Under the pieces are notes generated by a model. The model saw only the letters and a list, made by a program, of their open reading frames with translations. It did not search any database and was not told the origin of the DNA. From assembly GCF_018687455.1 (NCBI RefSeq), contig NZ_CP061291.1, forward strand, positions 1,488,001 to 1,552,000: a DNA stretch of 64,000 nt. Reading direction: 5' to 3'. Each line of letters begins with the position of its first letter. Positions within the stretch are counted from its first letter, which is position 1. The translations under genes were made by a program, and so were the position numbers. Of the stretch, positions 26,088-37,465 are shown piece after piece. This DNA is from Polynucleobacter sp. TSB-Sco08W16 (GTDB taxonomy: Bacteria > Pseudomonadota > Gammaproteobacteria > Burkholderiales > Burkholderiaceae).

Positions 26088-28913
26088 CTAATGCGCTTCT
26101 TCCCAATTATCGCCAATACCAATACTCACTACCAAAGGCACTTTGAGTTGGGCTACATTGCACATTAAATCGGGCAATTTTGCTTGCACTAAATCAAGCT
26201 CGTCAAAAGGCACATCCAATACCAATTCATCATGTACTTGCAAGAGTAGCTTGGTTTTCAGTTGCTCTTTCTCAAGCCAATTTTCTACTGCAATCATGGC
26301 CAACTTAATGAGGTCAGCTGCAGTTCCTTGCATTGGCGCATTAATCGCTGCACGTTCAGCGCCTTGACGACGGGGGCCATTAGAGCCTTTGATCTCGGGC
26401 AACCATAAGCGCCTACCGAAGACAGTTTCAACATAGCCATTCTCTCTCGCCTCTAAGCGAGTGTGCTCCATATACTGCGCAACACCGGGATAACGGTCAA
26501 AGTACTTGGCAATATAGTTTTGCGCTGCTGCCCGTTCAATACCTAAATTCCCCGCCAAGCCAAAGGCACTCATACCGTAAATCAGACCAAAGTTGATTAC
26601 CTTGGCATAACGACGTTGCTCTGAGCTCACCTCATCTAGCGCGATACCAAAGATCTCGGCAGCAGTAGCTTGGTGTACATCCTTGCCATCCCTGAAGGCC
26701 GTCAAAAGATTCTCATCCTCAGCAATGTGCGCCATGATGCGCAACTCAATTTGGGAATAATCAGCAGACAACAATTTACAACCATCTGCTGGCACAAATG
26801 CCTCCCGAATACGACGACCCTCTTCGGTGCGCACTGGAATATTTTGCAAGTTCGGATCGCTTGACGCCAGACGTCCCGTTACTGCAGTAGCTTGAGAGAA
26901 GTTCGTATGAATACGACCCGTCTTTGGATCAGCCATGCGTGGCAACTTCTCAATATACGTTGACATTAACTTTGCCAGACTGCGGTAGTCCAAGATACGA
27001 GCAGGCAATGGATAGTCTTCCGCTAATTTCTGCAGCACTTCTTCATCGGTAGATGGCGCGCCCGATGGAGTCTTCTTAATTACTGGTAACTCTTGCTGCA
27101 CAAAAAGGATTTCTGCGATTTGTTTAGGCGATTGGATATTGAATGGTTGCCCTGCCAGTTGATGAATCTCCCCTTCGAGCTCCAAGAGGCGTTTGCCCAC
27201 CTGCTGACCCTGCTTAGCTAATAGCGCTGAATCAATCCGAATGCCATTACGCTCCATGATTCCAAGCACCCGCATTGCCGGCATTTCGATCTTTTCGTAG
27301 ACATATAGAAGGCCTGGGCTCTCTTGTATCTGCGGCCAAAGCTCTTCATGTAAGCGCAAGGTAATATCCGCATCCTCTGCGGCATAGGCAGTGGCAATCT
27401 GAAGATCAACCTGATCAAAACCAATTTGATGAACGCCTTTGCCACAAACTTCTTCGTAACGAATGGTTTTCATGCCCAGATGGCGCTCAGCCAAGCTATC
27501 CATATTGTGCGGCATGTGTGACTCTAGTACATATGATTCCAACAAAGTATCGAATGCCACGCCACCTAGAGTAATTCCATAGTTCGCAAAAATATGCGCG
27601 TCATACTTTAAGTTTTGACCTACCTTTAAATGACTTGCACTTTCTAACCAAGGCTTTAATTTTGCAAGCACGGCATCTCGATTCAGTTGTACTTCACCAT
27701 TTCGATGTGCCACTGGAATGTAACAAGCCTCACCCGGTTTCACCGATAAAGAAATACCAACCAACTCTGCAGCCAATGCATCTAGGCTAGTGGTTTCCGT
27801 ATCCACCGCAGTAAGGTCTGCAGCTTCAATTTTTTTCAACCACCGATCTAAGCTGGACTCATCCGTTACGCACTCGTAATGACGCTCAATCGCATCTTGC
27901 AAATCCGTAGTATCTTGCGACAAAGCTTTAGTAGGTGCACTTGCAATTGATCTGGGTTTCTTAGCTTCACCCTCTTCAGATTCGTTGGCAATTGGCGTAC
28001 CTGCCAAGTCAAATGCGCCCTCCTCGGAACCCTTATTCTCTGGGCTTGTGAGCTGTTTCTCGACATCACGCAACCAAGTCTTAAATGCATAGCGTTCGAA
28101 TAGCTCTCGAAGCAAAGTGGCATCTTCAGGTTTAGCATGTAAATCATCTAAGCCTGGTAAATGCGGTGATAAATCACAATCTGTTTTTACAGTGATCAGT
28201 TGTCGTGCTTGTGGTAGCCAATCGAGAGTAGCGCGAAGATTTTCTCCAACGACACCCTTTACTTGATCAGCATTCGCCATCAAATTATCAAGATCGCCAA
28301 ACTCAGCTAACCACTTATTAGCAGTTTTCGGTCCCGCTTTTGGTACGCCTGGAACGTTATCTACTGCATCACCAATAATCGATAAGTAATCAACGATACG
28401 CTCCGGTGGCACACCAAATTTTTCTATCACACCATTGATATCGAGCTTCTCATTGGTCATGGTATTAATAAGCGTGACCGATGGGTTGACCAACTGCGCT
28501 AGATCTTTATCGCCAGTCGAGATAATCGTTTCCCAACCCGCTTCAGTTGCTTGGCAAGCTAAGGTGCCAATCACATCATCAGCCTCAACTCCTGAGACCA
28601 TCAGAACCGGCCACCCCAAAGCCTTGACCATCGCATGAATTGGCTCAATTTGCTTCACCAAATCTTCAGGCATTGGGGAGCGATGCGCCTTGTACTCGGA
28701 ATACATTTCATCCCGGAAAGTCTTACCCTTAGCATCAAAGACGCAGGCAATATGGTCAGCCTTGAGCTCGGACCTAGCCCGTCTCATCATGTTGACCATG
28801 CCATATATAGCCCCCGTGGGGTCACCAGCCCCATTTCTGAGGTCTGGCATGGCGTGGAAGGCACGGTAGAGGTAGCTAGAGCCGTCTACCAACAAGAGTC
28901 TATGTTTAGTCAT
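26088..28913 (-). CDS. polA: DNA polymerase I
   Basis: 941 residues from the ATG at 28913; a 39-codon extension with no start support is ignored. Domains in order: 5' nuclease (LLLVDGSSYLYRAFHAMP at the start), 3'-5' proofreading with an intact DTET motif (residues near 375), and polymerase with motif A (DYSQIELRIMAHIA), motif B (RRYAKVINFGLIYGMSAFG) and motif C (QVHDELVLD). PolA removes primers and fills gaps. The start lacks a Shine-Dalgarno site; a TACGAT hexamer lies 6 nt before it (28920-28925). Divergent from the DUF2782 gene. Confidence 0.96.
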   Translation of the reverse strand: MTKHRLLLVDGSSYLYRAFHAMPDLRNGAGDPTGAIYGMVNMMRRARSELKADHIACVFDAKGKTFRDEMYSEYKAHRSPMPEDLVKQIEPIHAMVKALGWPVLMVSGVEADDVIGTLACQATEAGWETIISTGDKDLAQLVNPSVTLINTMTNEKLDINGVIEKFGVPPERIVDYLSIIGDAVDNVPGVPKAGPKTANKWLAEFGDLDNLMANADQVKGVVGENLRATLDWLPQARQLITVKTDCDLSPHLPGLDDLHAKPEDATLLRELFERYAFKTWLRDVEKQLTSPENKGSEEGAFDLAGTPIANESEEGEAKKPRSIASAPTKALSQDTTDLQDAIERHYECVTDESSLDRWLKKIEAADLTAVDTETTSLDALAAELVGISLSVKPGEACYIPVAHRNGEVQLNRDAVLAKLKPWLESASHLKVGQNLKYDAHIFANYGITLGGVAFDTLLESYVLESHMPHNMDSLAERHLGMKTIRYEEVCGKGVHQIGFDQVDLQIATAYAAEDADITLRLHEELWPQIQESPGLLYVYEKIEMPAMRVLGIMERNGIRIDSALLAKQGQQVGKRLLELEGEIHQLAGQPFNIQSPKQIAEILFVQQELPVIKKTPSGAPSTDEEVLQKLAEDYPLPARILDYRSLAKLMSTYIEKLPRMADPKTGRIHTNFSQATAVTGRLASSDPNLQNIPVRTEEGRRIREAFVPADGCKLLSADYSQIELRIMAHIAEDENLLTAFRDGKDVHQATAAEIFGIALDEVSSEQRRYAKVINFGLIYGMSAFGLAGNLGIERAAAQNYIAKYFDRYPGVAQYMEHTRLEARENGYVETVFGRRLWLPEIKGSNGPRRQGAERAAINAPMQGTAADLIKLAMIAVENWLEKEQLKTKLLLQVHDELVLDVPFDELDLVQAKLPDLMCNVAQLKVPLVVSIGIGDNWEEAH

Positions 28914-28919
28914 ACCGCA

Positions 28920-28925
28920 ATCGTA
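28920..28925 (-). promoter_or_regulatory. -10-like hexamer 6 nt before the polA start
   Basis: TACGAT on the minus strand, six bases before the polA ATG, with no ribosome-binding site between. If used, transcription would begin at or near the ATG. No strong -35 is visible. Confidence 0.35.
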
Positions 28926-28995
28926 CAATCTAGTTGTGAACTGCCTACAGGTCTGGTTAAGGAACCACCCGAGAGTAGGCCTAAAAAGGTGAAAA

Positions 28996-29409
28996 ATGAT
29001 GCATGCACTAACAAACTTAATTAGCCACACCCTGAGCCAAAGCCTAATCCTGATGAGCTTTTTGCTGACTTTTGGCCTTTTTGGAGTGGGCTCAGCACAG
29101 GCTCAGAATACCAGCCAAGCCTTAAGCCAATCAGAACTCAATCGCATCAATAACCAGCCACTCGCTCCGACCGTCAGTCCAGCAGGCGTTTTAGAGGGCC
29201 CACAAAAGCGGCAGCCGAGTTTTCAGCATAAGGAAGTCACCGGCACAGAAATCACTGAATATAAGGATGCTAACAGTCCGACTCAGGTTCAAGTTAAAAC
29301 TAAATACACCACGTATGAGATGTCTCCCCCGGACTCTGTCAAACCAGGCGTTCAGTCTGGCGAAGGCAGCCTCTTGAGCGTGCCTAGTATCAGTATTCCA
29401 ATTCAATAA
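28996..29409 (+). CDS. DUF2782 domain-containing secreted protein
   Basis: 137 residues. A signal peptide is clear (hydrophobic 17-33, cleavage near AQAQ/N at about residue 37). The mature part has a QHKEVTGTEITEYKDANSPTQVQVKTKYTTYEM-like core (described here in part only) that fits DUF2782, a small periplasmic family of unknown role found beside thrB in betaproteobacteria. AAGGTG precedes the ATG; a second ATG is the next codon. thrB follows after 26 bp, so the two are probably one transcript. Confidence 0.8.
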   Translation: MMHALTNLISHTLSQSLILMSFLLTFGLFGVGSAQAQNTSQALSQSELNRINNQPLAPTVSPAGVLEGPQKRQPSFQHKEVTGTEITEYKDANSPTQVQVKTKYTTYEMSPPDSVKPGVQSGEGSLLSVPSISIPIQ

Positions 29410-29435
29410 ATCTCAAGACGCATCGTTACCGCTGT

Positions 29436-30413
29436 ATGGCCGTATTTACCCCCATTGAACTTAGTGAGATCTCATCATGGATCTCGCAAGATTTCAATAT
29501 CGGAGAGGCTACTGAAATTCGTGGCATCCATGGCGGAATTGAAAACTCCAATTTTTTCCTAGATACCATCAAGGATGGCAAACAGCATGAATACGTGCTC
29601 ACCATTTTTGAAAGATTGTCTGCGCAGCAATTGCCTTACTACCTTGAGTTAATGCGTCACTTGGCAAACCAAGGTATTCCCGTTCCTAAGCCGATTGAAA
29701 ATAAGCAAGGTGAGATTTTGTTCTCCCTCAAAGGCAAGCCAGCGGCTATTGTGAGCAAGCTTCCTGGTCTATCCCGAATGCAGCCAGAGGCAAAACATTG
29801 CGCCTTGGTTGGCGAGATGTTGGCAAAGATGCACTTAGCAGGAAAAGACTTTTCAAAGTCACAAGAAAACCTTCGCAGCTTAGCTTGGTGGCAACAAACG
29901 ATTCCTTTAGTATTGCCGCACTTAAATTCCTCGCAAAAAGATTTGCTCACCCATGAGCTCGCTACTCAGGAAACATTTTTCTCTTCAGGCAATTACGATG
30001 CCCTGCCTCAGGGCGCAAGTCACTGCGATCTGTTTCGTGATAACGTCCTATTCGACCCTCAAGGGGCTTCCGATACTAGTAACGATCGATTGGGCGGTTT
30101 CTTTGATTTTTATTTCGCTGGAACAGATAAGTGGTTGTTTGATCTTGCGGTTACTGTCAATGATTGGTGCCTCGCCGAGAACAAGCAAGATCTTGATCCA
30201 GAGCGCTTTGATGCTCTTATGAAGGCCTATCAATCTGTGCGCCCTCTGACAAAAGAAGAGCAAGCTAGCTGGCCCCTCATGGTTCGGGCAGCGGCACTAC
30301 GGTTCTGGGTATCCCGTCTTTGGGATTTCTATTTGCCGCGTGATGCGCAGATGCTGACGCCTCATGACCCCACTCATTTCGAACGTATTCTGCTGAGTCG
30401 TCGCACCCTATGA
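29436..30413 (+). CDS. thrB: homoserine kinase, APH-fold type
   Basis: 325 residues. This is the phosphotransferase-fold ThrB of Pseudomonas and betaproteobacteria, not the GHMP form of E. coli. The catalytic loop is HCDLFRDN (H196, D198, N203) and the metal aspartate D224 is in GFFDFYFAG. It phosphorylates homoserine on the way to threonine. No Shine-Dalgarno site is visible, so it may depend on the upstream DUF2782 gene. Its stop overlaps the start of the following gene (ATGA). Confidence 0.93.
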   Translation: MAVFTPIELSEISSWISQDFNIGEATEIRGIHGGIENSNFFLDTIKDGKQHEYVLTIFERLSAQQLPYYLELMRHLANQGIPVPKPIENKQGEILFSLKGKPAAIVSKLPGLSRMQPEAKHCALVGEMLAKMHLAGKDFSKSQENLRSLAWWQQTIPLVLPHLNSSQKDLLTHELATQETFFSSGNYDALPQGASHCDLFRDNVLFDPQGASDTSNDRLGGFFDFYFAGTDKWLFDLAVTVNDWCLAENKQDLDPERFDALMKAYQSVRPLTKEEQASWPLMVRAAALRFWVSRLWDFYLPRDAQMLTPHDPTHFERILLSRRTL

Positions 30414-31183
30414 AACTCAATTCAGTACCCCCAAAAGAAGGCTATACCTGGATTAAGCAAGGTATTTGGTTATTCAAACAAAACCCCTTAGGCTTTTTGA
30501 TGCTGGTCTTCATGTATGTTTTTGTAGCCCAGCTAGCAGTCATTATTCCAGTAGTTGGTGTATTTGCTGTCTTACTTCTGACGCCAACTTTATCCGTTGG
30601 ATTTATGACAGCCTGTCGCCAAGCCATTCAAAAGGAACGTATCCGACCGATGGTTTATCTTGTGGCATTGCAATCAGGGGTGCTCATCCGCAAACGGATG
30701 ATGCAATTAGGCTTGGTTTATGCCGCCTTAATATTGCTGATGAGTTTTGCCTTAAGCCTCTTAATAGACTTTGAAACACTACTCCCAATCATGACGAGTG
30801 ATAAGCCCATCACTCCAGAAGCATTACGACAAATCTACCTAGCTCTGATCTTTGGCGCCATTCTCTATATTCCAGTAGCCATGCTGATGTGGTTCTCACC
30901 AATCTTGGTGGCTTGGGCAGACATGTCTATTCCACAGGCGCTGTTTTCTAGCTGGCTAGCCTGCTGGACCAATAAAGCAGCCTTCTTTTTCTATCTCGCT
31001 ATTTGGAGTGCCGTACTGATTGCAATCCCCCTAAGCATCGGCATGGTGTTTGACGCATTAGATTTTGGTCAGGCTGCTTCATTCATTGTTGCGCCCATCT
31101 CGATGGCAGGCTTAACTATCATGCATTGCTCTTTCTATGCAAGCTGGAAAGCCTGCTTTACTGAGGATGAAGTCATTCTATAA
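30410..31183 (+). CDS. BPSS1780 family membrane protein
   Basis: 257 residues with about six hydrophobic segments. The N-terminus (VPPKEGYTWIKQGIWLFKQNP) fits the BPSS1780 family, a betaproteobacterial set of inner-membrane proteins of unknown role. It overlaps thrB by 4 bp and so is translated with it. It is convergent with uvrD (22 bp between stops, no clear terminator). Function unknown. Confidence 0.82.
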   Translation: MKLNSVPPKEGYTWIKQGIWLFKQNPLGFLMLVFMYVFVAQLAVIIPVVGVFAVLLLTPTLSVGFMTACRQAIQKERIRPMVYLVALQSGVLIRKRMMQLGLVYAALILLMSFALSLLIDFETLLPIMTSDKPITPEALRQIYLALIFGAILYIPVAMLMWFSPILVAWADMSIPQALFSSWLACWTNKAAFFFYLAIWSAVLIAIPLSIGMVFDALDFGQAASFIVAPISMAGLTIMHCSFYASWKACFTEDEVIL

Positions 31184-31205
31184 AGCGCTGAACTAGGCTC
31201 GCTGC

Positions 31206-33569
31206 TTAATCAATCGCAGCAAGCTTTGCAATACTGAGCTGTAACCACTTCACACCATGACGCTTGAAATTGACTTGTGCTCTTGCGTCGGCATCCACAC
31301 CTTCTAAGCCAGTAATGCGCCCTTCGCCAAATTTGGTATGAAATACATTCTGGCCAATCTTGAACGGATAGTCGCCACGCGGCGGTGAAGCCAATCGCTT
31401 CACTTCCATAGAAGCAGAGCCCACTCGTTTAACCGGCCTCTGACGATCACTGCCAGAGTCAAAGAAATCATTAGACTCATAATCGCGCTGACGGGTATAG
31501 CCATCTTGCCAAGTCGAGCCTGATTTGGAGCTGCCGCCCCAACGCGCATCTTTTGCTTTGGGTGTGAGCCATTTAAGAGAATCGGATGGCAACTCTTCCA
31601 AGAAACGAGAAGGCATGTTGTAACGCACCTGACCGTGCAACATGCGTGACTGAGTGTGCGATAAATACAAACGCTCCTTGGCGCGGGTAATCGCTACGTA
31701 CATCAAGCGACGCTCTTCCTCAAGGCCATTCTGTTCGTTAATGCTGTTCTCGTGAGGGAATAGCCCCTCTTCAAGACCTGTAATAAAGACTGAGGTGAAT
31801 TCCAGCCCCTTGGCTGAGTGAACTGTCATCAATTGCACAGCATCTTGACCAGCCTGAGCCTGATTGTCTCCCGCCTCTAAAGAAGCATGGGATAAGAAGG
31901 CGGCTAGTGGAGAAACTTCCACCACTCCAGGCGCATTCTCACCAGGGAGCATGGCTGCAGCAGCATCTTGGCCATAACCCTCTTCTGCAATAAATGCAGT
32001 GGCAGCATTAATCAATTCTTGTAAGTTTTCTACGCGATCCTGTCCTTCGCGCTCAGATAAATAGTGCTGAATCAAGCCACTATGCTGAATCACGAACTCA
32101 ACAGTTTCAGGCAAGGTGTTATGGCGTGTTGCTTCACGCATGTGGTCAACTAGGCGAATGAAACCACCTAAAGTAGCGCCCGCTTTTCCTTCGAGAGAGG
32201 ATGCTGCCGTATACAAAGAACATTGCTGTGCTCTAGCCGCATCTTGTAAGGACTCAATCGATCTCGCACCAATACCGCGAGTTGGAAAATTTACCACTCG
32301 CGAGAAAGAAGTATCGTCATTTGGATTTTCCAGCAAACGCAAATAAGCGAGTGCATGCTTAATCTCGGCACGCTCGAAGAATCGCAAGCCACCATAAACA
32401 CGATACGGAATAGCCGCAGAGAACAAGGCATGCTCAATGATTCGAGATTGCGCATTACTCCGATAGAGCAGCGCCACTTCCGTCCGCTTGATACCGCTAT
32501 TGACCAAGGCCTTAATCTCATCGACCAGCCAAGCTGCTTCTGCATGATCGCTAGGGGCTTCATAAATACGGACTGGCTCGCCATGACCAGCATCAGTTCG
32601 TAGGTTTTTACCAAGGCGCTCAGAATTATTAGCAATGAGCTGATTTGCGGTATCCAGAATATGCCCATGCGAGCGATAGTTCTGCTCTAGCTTGACCAAC
32701 AGCGGATGAAATTGCTTTTCATAAAGACGCATATTCTCAACATCGGCCCCACGGAAGGCATAAATACTTTGATCGTCATCGCCTACCGCAAATACAGAAC
32801 TACTCCCCATGCCACTCACATTCACTTTGCTAGCGTCATGACCCGAAAGTAATTTAAGCCATGCATATTGCAACGCATTGGTATCTTGAAACTCATCAAT
32901 CAAGATGTGACGAAAGCGTTCTTGATAGTGCGTCCGAATCGGTTCACTGTACTTCAGCAACTCATAGCTACGTAACAGTAGCTCAGCAAAATCAACCACC
33001 CCTTCACGCTGGCACTGCTCATCATAGGCGGCATAGAGTTGAGCCATCTTTGCCTGAAAGTCGTCACCCACTGATAAATCTTTGGCGCGTTGACCGCGCT
33101 CCTTAGCGTGCGCAATAAAGTATTGCAACTGCTTAGGGGGATACTTCTCATCATCCACCTTCAAACCCTTCAAAAGACGCTTGATGGCAGAGAGTTGATC
33201 CTGGGTATCCAAGATCTGAAAGGTGGACGGTAAACCAGCTTCTTTGTGGTGAGCGCGCAATAAACGGTTACATAGACCGTGAAAAGTGCCAATCCACATT
33301 CCTCGAGTATTGATGGGCAACATGGCACTTAGGCGCACCATCATCTCTTTAGCGGCTTTATTGGTAAAGGTAACAGCTAGGACGCCAATAGGAGAAACTT
33401 GGCCTGTTTGGATCAACCAGGCTATACGGGTGGTGAGCACGCGCGTCTTACCGCTCCCTGCGCCAGCCAAAATCAGGGCTGATTGGGCATGGCCATCTGG
33501 GTTAACGGGCGGGAGGGTTACTGCCTCGCGCTGTTCTGGATTGAGGTTCGCGAGCAAGTCTGAGTACAT
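31206..33569 (-). CDS. uvrD: DNA helicase II (UvrD)
   Basis: 787 residues. A superfamily 1 helicase: Walker A AGAGSGKT (35-42), motif II DEFQDTN, motif [16 protein letters not shown], motif [14 protein letters not shown] and motif [14 protein letters not shown]. It unwinds DNA in excision and mismatch repair. The C-terminal tail ([15 protein letters not shown] ... INFKRHG type) is the UvrD/PcrA Tudor-like end that contacts RNA polymerase, separating it from Rep. Divergent from valS with only 24 bp between start codons. Confidence 0.95.
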   Translation of the reverse strand: MYSDLLANLNPEQREAVTLPPVNPDGHAQSALILAGAGSGKTRVLTTRIAWLIQTGQVSPIGVLAVTFTNKAAKEMMVRLSAMLPINTRGMWIGTFHGLCNRLLRAHHKEAGLPSTFQILDTQDQLSAIKRLLKGLKVDDEKYPPKQLQYFIAHAKERGQRAKDLSVGDDFQAKMAQLYAAYDEQCQREGVVDFAELLLRSYELLKYSEPIRTHYQERFRHILIDEFQDTNALQYAWLKLLSGHDASKVNVSGMGSSSVFAVGDDDQSIYAFRGADVENMRLYEKQFHPLLVKLEQNYRSHGHILDTANQLIANNSERLGKNLRTDAGHGEPVRIYEAPSDHAEAAWLVDEIKALVNSGIKRTEVALLYRSNAQSRIIEHALFSAAIPYRVYGGLRFFERAEIKHALAYLRLLENPNDDTSFSRVVNFPTRGIGARSIESLQDAARAQQCSLYTAASSLEGKAGATLGGFIRLVDHMREATRHNTLPETVEFVIQHSGLIQHYLSEREGQDRVENLQELINAATAFIAEEGYGQDAAAAMLPGENAPGVVEVSPLAAFLSHASLEAGDNQAQAGQDAVQLMTVHSAKGLEFTSVFITGLEEGLFPHENSINEQNGLEEERRLMYVAITRAKERLYLSHTQSRMLHGQVRYNMPSRFLEELPSDSLKWLTPKAKDARWGGSSKSGSTWQDGYTRQRDYESNDFFDSGSDRQRPVKRVGSASMEVKRLASPPRGDYPFKIGQNVFHTKFGEGRITGLEGVDADARAQVNFKRHGVKWLQLSIAKLAAID

Positions 33570-33576
33570 CGCCCCA

Positions 33577-33584
33577 ATTATAAT
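33577..33584. promoter_or_regulatory. shared palindromic -10 between uvrD and valS
   Basis: AATTATAATT (33576-33585) is its own reverse complement and so presents TATAAT on both strands. It lies in the 24-bp gap between the divergent uvrD and valS starts: 7 nt before the uvrD ATG and 9 nt before the valS ATG. Neither side has a Shine-Dalgarno site or a clear -35. Confidence 0.5.
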
Positions 33585-33593
33585 TTGCCTCTT

Positions 33594-36485
33594 ATGCCAA
33601 ATGCCTCAAATACCCCTAATTCACCAGCGGCCGGTTCAGTAGATGAACTGGCTAAATCCTATGAACCCGCCCCAATAGAGGCCTATTGGGGTCCGGAATG
33701 GGAACGCAGAGGCATTGCCGATGCCAGCATGGATGAGGGTAAAGATAACTTTTCTATTCAGCTGCCGCCACCGAATGTGACTGGCACCCTCCATATGGGT
33801 CATGCTTTTAACCAAACCATCATGGATGGCTTGGTACGTCATGCTCGTATGTCTGGCAAAAATACTTTGTGGGTGCCTGGCACTGACCACGCTGGTATTG
33901 CCACTCAAATCGTTGTTGAGCGTCAACTCGATGCACAAAAAGTGTCTCGCCATGACTTAGGTCGCGAAAAGTTCCTTGAAAAAGTATGGGAGTGGAAAGA
34001 AACTTCTGGCAATACGATTACTCGTCAGATTCGTCGCCTTGGCGCGTCGATTGATTGGGGTAAAGAATATTTCACGATGGACAGCAAGATGTCCAAGGCA
34101 GTGGTGGAAGTATTTGTCCGTCTGCATGAGCAAGGGTTGATTTATCGCGGCAAACGTCTTGTTAATTGGGACCCTGTTTTAGGCACCGCTGTTTCTGACT
34201 TAGAAGTGGTGAGCGAAGAAGAAGATGGTTCCATGTGGCACATCCACTATCCACTGGCTGATGGCTCCGGTCATTTGACTGTTGCCACCACTCGCCCTGA
34301 GACCCTATTGGGTGACGTTGCAGTGATGATTAATCCAGAAGATGAGCGCTATAAACACTTGATTGGCAAATCAGTGAATTTGCCTTTATGTGATCGACAA
34401 ATTCCGATCATTGCAGATGACTATGTTGATTTGAACTTTGGCACTGGCGTAGTCAAGGTAACCCCTGCCCATGACTTTAATGACTATGCAGTAGGACAAC
34501 GCCATCAACTACCGCTCATCAATATCCTGACTTTAGATGCCAAGATTAATGAGAATGCACCTGCCGCTTATCAAGGCATGGAACGCTTTGCTGCGCGCAA
34601 ACAAATCGTTGCCGATTTAGATGCAGCCGGTTTATTGGAAAAAGTGCAGCCACATAAGTTGATGGTGCCTCGCGGTGACCGTACACAAACCATTATTGAA
34701 CCGATGCTCACAGACCAATGGTTTGTGGCAATGTCTAAGCCTAGCCCAGACAATCAATACCAACCAGGGTCATCGATTGCAGGGGCAGCTCTTGATGCGG
34801 TGACTAAAGGTGATATCAAGCTTGTTCCAGAAAACTGGATTAACACCTACACCCAATGGTTAGCAAATATTCAAGACTGGTGCATCTCTCGTCAACTTTG
34901 GTGGGGCCATCAAATCCCAGCATGGTACGGCGATGATGGACAGATCTTTGTTGCTCGCTCTGAAGAGGAAGCCAAGACGAAAGCTGCGGCTGCGGGCTAT
35001 ACAGGCCAGCTCAATCGCGACCCAGATGTTCTCGATACCTGGTTTAGCTCTGCCCTTGTTCCGTTTAGCTCATTAGGCTGGCCTGATGAAACCCCTGCTT
35101 TAAATCACTTCTTGCCTTCATCAGTATTGGTAACGGGTTTTGACATCATCTTCTTCTGGGTGGCACGCATGGTCATGATGACTTGCCACTTCACCGGTAA
35201 GGTGCCATTTCATACAGTCTACGTTCATGGCTTAGTACGTGACGCTGAAGGCCAAAAGATGAGCAAGTCCAAAGGCAATACTTTGGATCCCATTGATTTG
35301 ATTGATGGCATCAAGATTGAAGAGTTAGTAGGCAAGCGTACGACTAGCTTGATGAACCCCAAACAAGCTGAGAGCATCAGCAAGAAAACCAAAAAAGAAT
35401 TTCCGGAAGGTATTCCAGCATTTGGTACCGATGCCTTGCGTTTTACATTTGCATCTCTTGCTTCGCTTGGTCGAAACATTAACTTTGATCAAAAGCGTTG
35501 CGAAGGCTATCGTAACTTCTGTAACAAACTGTGGAATGCCACCCGCTTTGTTCTGATGAACTGCCCTGGTAGTGATGAAGACAACGGCTTAGCGCCTTGC
35601 GACAACCAATGTGGCCCTGATGGTTATTCGGACTTTTCGCCAGCAGATAAGTGGATTGTGTCTCAACTTCAAAGAACAGAAGCCGAAGTAGCTAAGGGCT
35701 TCCAGAACTATCGTTTTGACAACATCGCAAGCAGCATCTATCAATTTGTATGGGATGAGTATTGCGATTGGTACCTAGAGCTAGCCAAGGTACAACTCCA
35801 AACGGGTACTCCTGCCCAGCAACGCGCTACTCGTCGTACTTTATTGCGCGTGCTTGAAACTATTCTACGGATGGCGCACCCACTGATTCCGTTTATCACG
35901 GAAACTTTGTGGCAAACCGTTGGGCCTAAGTCTGGCAAAGAGTTGGCAAAACAAGCCAAACAAACGATTGCCTTGCAACCGTATCCAGTCTCCCAGCCCG
36001 AGAAGATTGATGAGCAAAGCGAAGCTTGGGTGGACCAAGTAAAAGCGATTGTGGATGCGTGCAGAAACTTGCGTGGCGAAATGCAGGTGCCTCCAGGCCA
36101 AAAAGTACCACTCTGGATTTACGGACCAGAAGCATTCTTACAAAAAGCGACTCCCTACTTGCTCGCATTAGCCAAGCTGGCCGAAGTAAAAATCTATAGC
36201 GATGAATCTGCCCTCGAGAAAGATGCTCCTGGTGCGCCGATTGCATTGGTTGGCGATATCAAGCTCTTGCTCAAGATCGAGGTTGATGTGGCAGCAGAGC
36301 GTATTCGCCTTGGCAAGGAAATTGAGCGCTTAGCCAATGAAATCACTAAAGCCCGCAGCAAACTGGGCAACGAAAGCTTTGTAGCAAGGGCCCCAGCCGA
36401 GGTTGTAGCCCAAGAGAAACAACGCCTTGCTGGTTTTGAGCAAAATCATGAGAAGCTTGTTGCACAATTAGAGCGTCTTAAATAA
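33594..36485 (+). CDS. valS: valyl-tRNA synthetase
   Basis: 963 residues, class I. HIGH-type motif HMGH at 67-70 ([12 protein letters not shown]), KMSKS as [10 protein letters not shown], the editing domain with [13 protein letters not shown], and a C-terminal coiled-coil arm ([17 protein letters not shown]). It charges tRNA-Val and removes misactivated threonine. ATG at 33594; a TTG three codons earlier is unlikely. galU follows after 14 bp. The start region lacks a ribosome-binding site and sits 9 nt after the -10-like palindrome. Confidence 0.96.
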   Translation: MPNASNTPNSPAAGSVDELAKSYEPAPIEAYWGPEWERRGIADASMDEGKDNFSIQLPPPNVTGTLHMGHAFNQTIMDGLVRHARMSGKNTLWVPGTDHAGIATQIVVERQLDAQKVSRHDLGREKFLEKVWEWKETSGNTITRQIRRLGASIDWGKEYFTMDSKMSKAVVEVFVRLHEQGLIYRGKRLVNWDPVLGTAVSDLEVVSEEEDGSMWHIHYPLADGSGHLTVATTRPETLLGDVAVMINPEDERYKHLIGKSVNLPLCDRQIPIIADDYVDLNFGTGVVKVTPAHDFNDYAVGQRHQLPLINILTLDAKINENAPAAYQGMERFAARKQIVADLDAAGLLEKVQPHKLMVPRGDRTQTIIEPMLTDQWFVAMSKPSPDNQYQPGSSIAGAALDAVTKGDIKLVPENWINTYTQWLANIQDWCISRQLWWGHQIPAWYGDDGQIFVARSEEEAKTKAAAAGYTGQLNRDPDVLDTWFSSALVPFSSLGWPDETPALNHFLPSSVLVTGFDIIFFWVARMVMMTCHFTGKVPFHTVYVHGLVRDAEGQKMSKSKGNTLDPIDLIDGIKIEELVGKRTTSLMNPKQAESISKKTKKEFPEGIPAFGTDALRFTFASLASLGRNINFDQKRCEGYRNFCNKLWNATRFVLMNCPGSDEDNGLAPCDNQCGPDGYSDFSPADKWIVSQLQRTEAEVAKGFQNYRFDNIASSIYQFVWDEYCDWYLELAKVQLQTGTPAQQRATRRTLLRVLETILRMAHPLIPFITETLWQTVGPKSGKELAKQAKQTIALQPYPVSQPEKIDEQSEAWVDQVKAIVDACRNLRGEMQVPPGQKVPLWIYGPEAFLQKATPYLLALAKLAEVKIYSDESALEKDAPGAPIALVGDIKLLLKIEVDVAAERIRLGKEIERLANEITKARSKLGNESFVARAPAEVVAQEKQRLAGFEQNHEKLVAQLERLK

Positions 36486-36499
36486 AGATTGGACATCCA

Positions 36500-37384
36500 A
36501 TGCCATTGAATACTAAAGCCGTAACTAAAGCAGTCTTTCCTGTTGCCGGCCTAGGCACTCGCTTTTTGCCTGCCACCAAGGCAAGCCCTAAAGAGATGCT
36601 CAATGTAGTCGACAAGCCATTGATTCAGTATGCGGTTGAGGAAGCCATTGCAGCTGGCATCACTGAGATGATTTTTGTAACCGGTCGTAGTAAGCGCGCA
36701 ATTGAAGATCACTTTGATAAAGCCTACGAACTTGAAGCTGAACTTGAGGCAAAAAATAAACAAGCTCTTTTAGAAATTGTGCGCAGCGTTAAACCAAGCC
36801 ACGTAGATTGTGTGTATGTTCGCCAACCAGAAGCATTGGGTTTAGGTCATGCCGTACTCTGTGCAGAAAAATTAGTACGTGATGAGCCCTTTGCCATCAT
36901 CTTGGCGGATGACTTATTGGATGGCCAGCCTCCAGTACTCAAGCAGATGCTAGAGGTGTTTCATGAGCAGAATGGCTCTGTTATTGCTGTCGAAAAAATT
37001 GATCCTGCCAAGAGTAGCTCCTACGGAATCGTAGCGGGAGCAGAAGTAGCCAAAGGCATCTATCGCCTCAATGGCATTGTAGAAAAACCACAACCTAAAG
37101 ATGCACCATCTAACTTGGCAGTGGTGGGGCGCTATGTACTGTCCTCGGATATTTTCAAACATATTCGTAATCTGAAGCCTGGTGCTGGTGGTGAAATTCA
37201 ACTCACCGATGCGATTGCTACCTTACTCAAAGAAGAGCCTGTATTTGCATATGAATATGATGGTGTGCGTTATGACTGCGGTAGTAAGCTTGGCTACCTC
37301 AAGGCTTCTGTGGAATTTGCCCTGCGACATCCAGAAGTATCTGCGGACTTTGCCGCTTATCTGAAGAGTCGCTCACTCACCTAA
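36500..37384 (+). CDS. galU: UTP-glucose-1-phosphate uridylyltransferase
   Basis: 294 residues. GalU makes UDP-glucose for polysaccharide and envelope synthesis. The nucleotide-binding motif [20 protein letters not shown] (residues 15-34), the [13 protein letters not shown] region and the KPQPKDAPS segment are diagnostic. An inverted repeat (ATTGGA-CA-TCCAAT, 36488-36501) overlaps the ATG and could fold over the start. Probably transcribed with valS and ended by the terminator at 37405-37435. Confidence 0.94.
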   Translation: MPLNTKAVTKAVFPVAGLGTRFLPATKASPKEMLNVVDKPLIQYAVEEAIAAGITEMIFVTGRSKRAIEDHFDKAYELEAELEAKNKQALLEIVRSVKPSHVDCVYVRQPEALGLGHAVLCAEKLVRDEPFAIILADDLLDGQPPVLKQMLEVFHEQNGSVIAVEKIDPAKSSSYGIVAGAEVAKGIYRLNGIVEKPQPKDAPSNLAVVGRYVLSSDIFKHIRNLKPGAGGEIQLTDAIATLLKEEPVFAYEYDGVRYDCGSKLGYLKASVEFALRHPEVSADFAAYLKSRSLT

Positions 37385-37404
37385 GCTGCTGTTGTGCAGA
37401 ATGC

Positions 37405-37435
37405 AAAAAAGGCAGGGATTTCCTGCCTTTTCTTT
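37405..37435. terminator. bidirectional intrinsic terminator (galU / tusA)
   Basis: Stem AAAGGCAGG / CCTGCCTTT (9 bp) with a 5-nt loop, with an A-run before and a TTTTCTTT run after. It ends galU on the plus strand and tusA on the minus strand. Confidence 0.88.
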
Positions 37436-37465
37436 GGATTAAAACTTCTTCAGTTTTGTCTTTGC

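Noticed and set aside
28914..29030. 39-codon upstream extension of polA
   Set aside because: Runs beyond the real N-terminus (MTKHRLLLVDGSSY) and overlaps the divergent DUF2782 gene; no start support.
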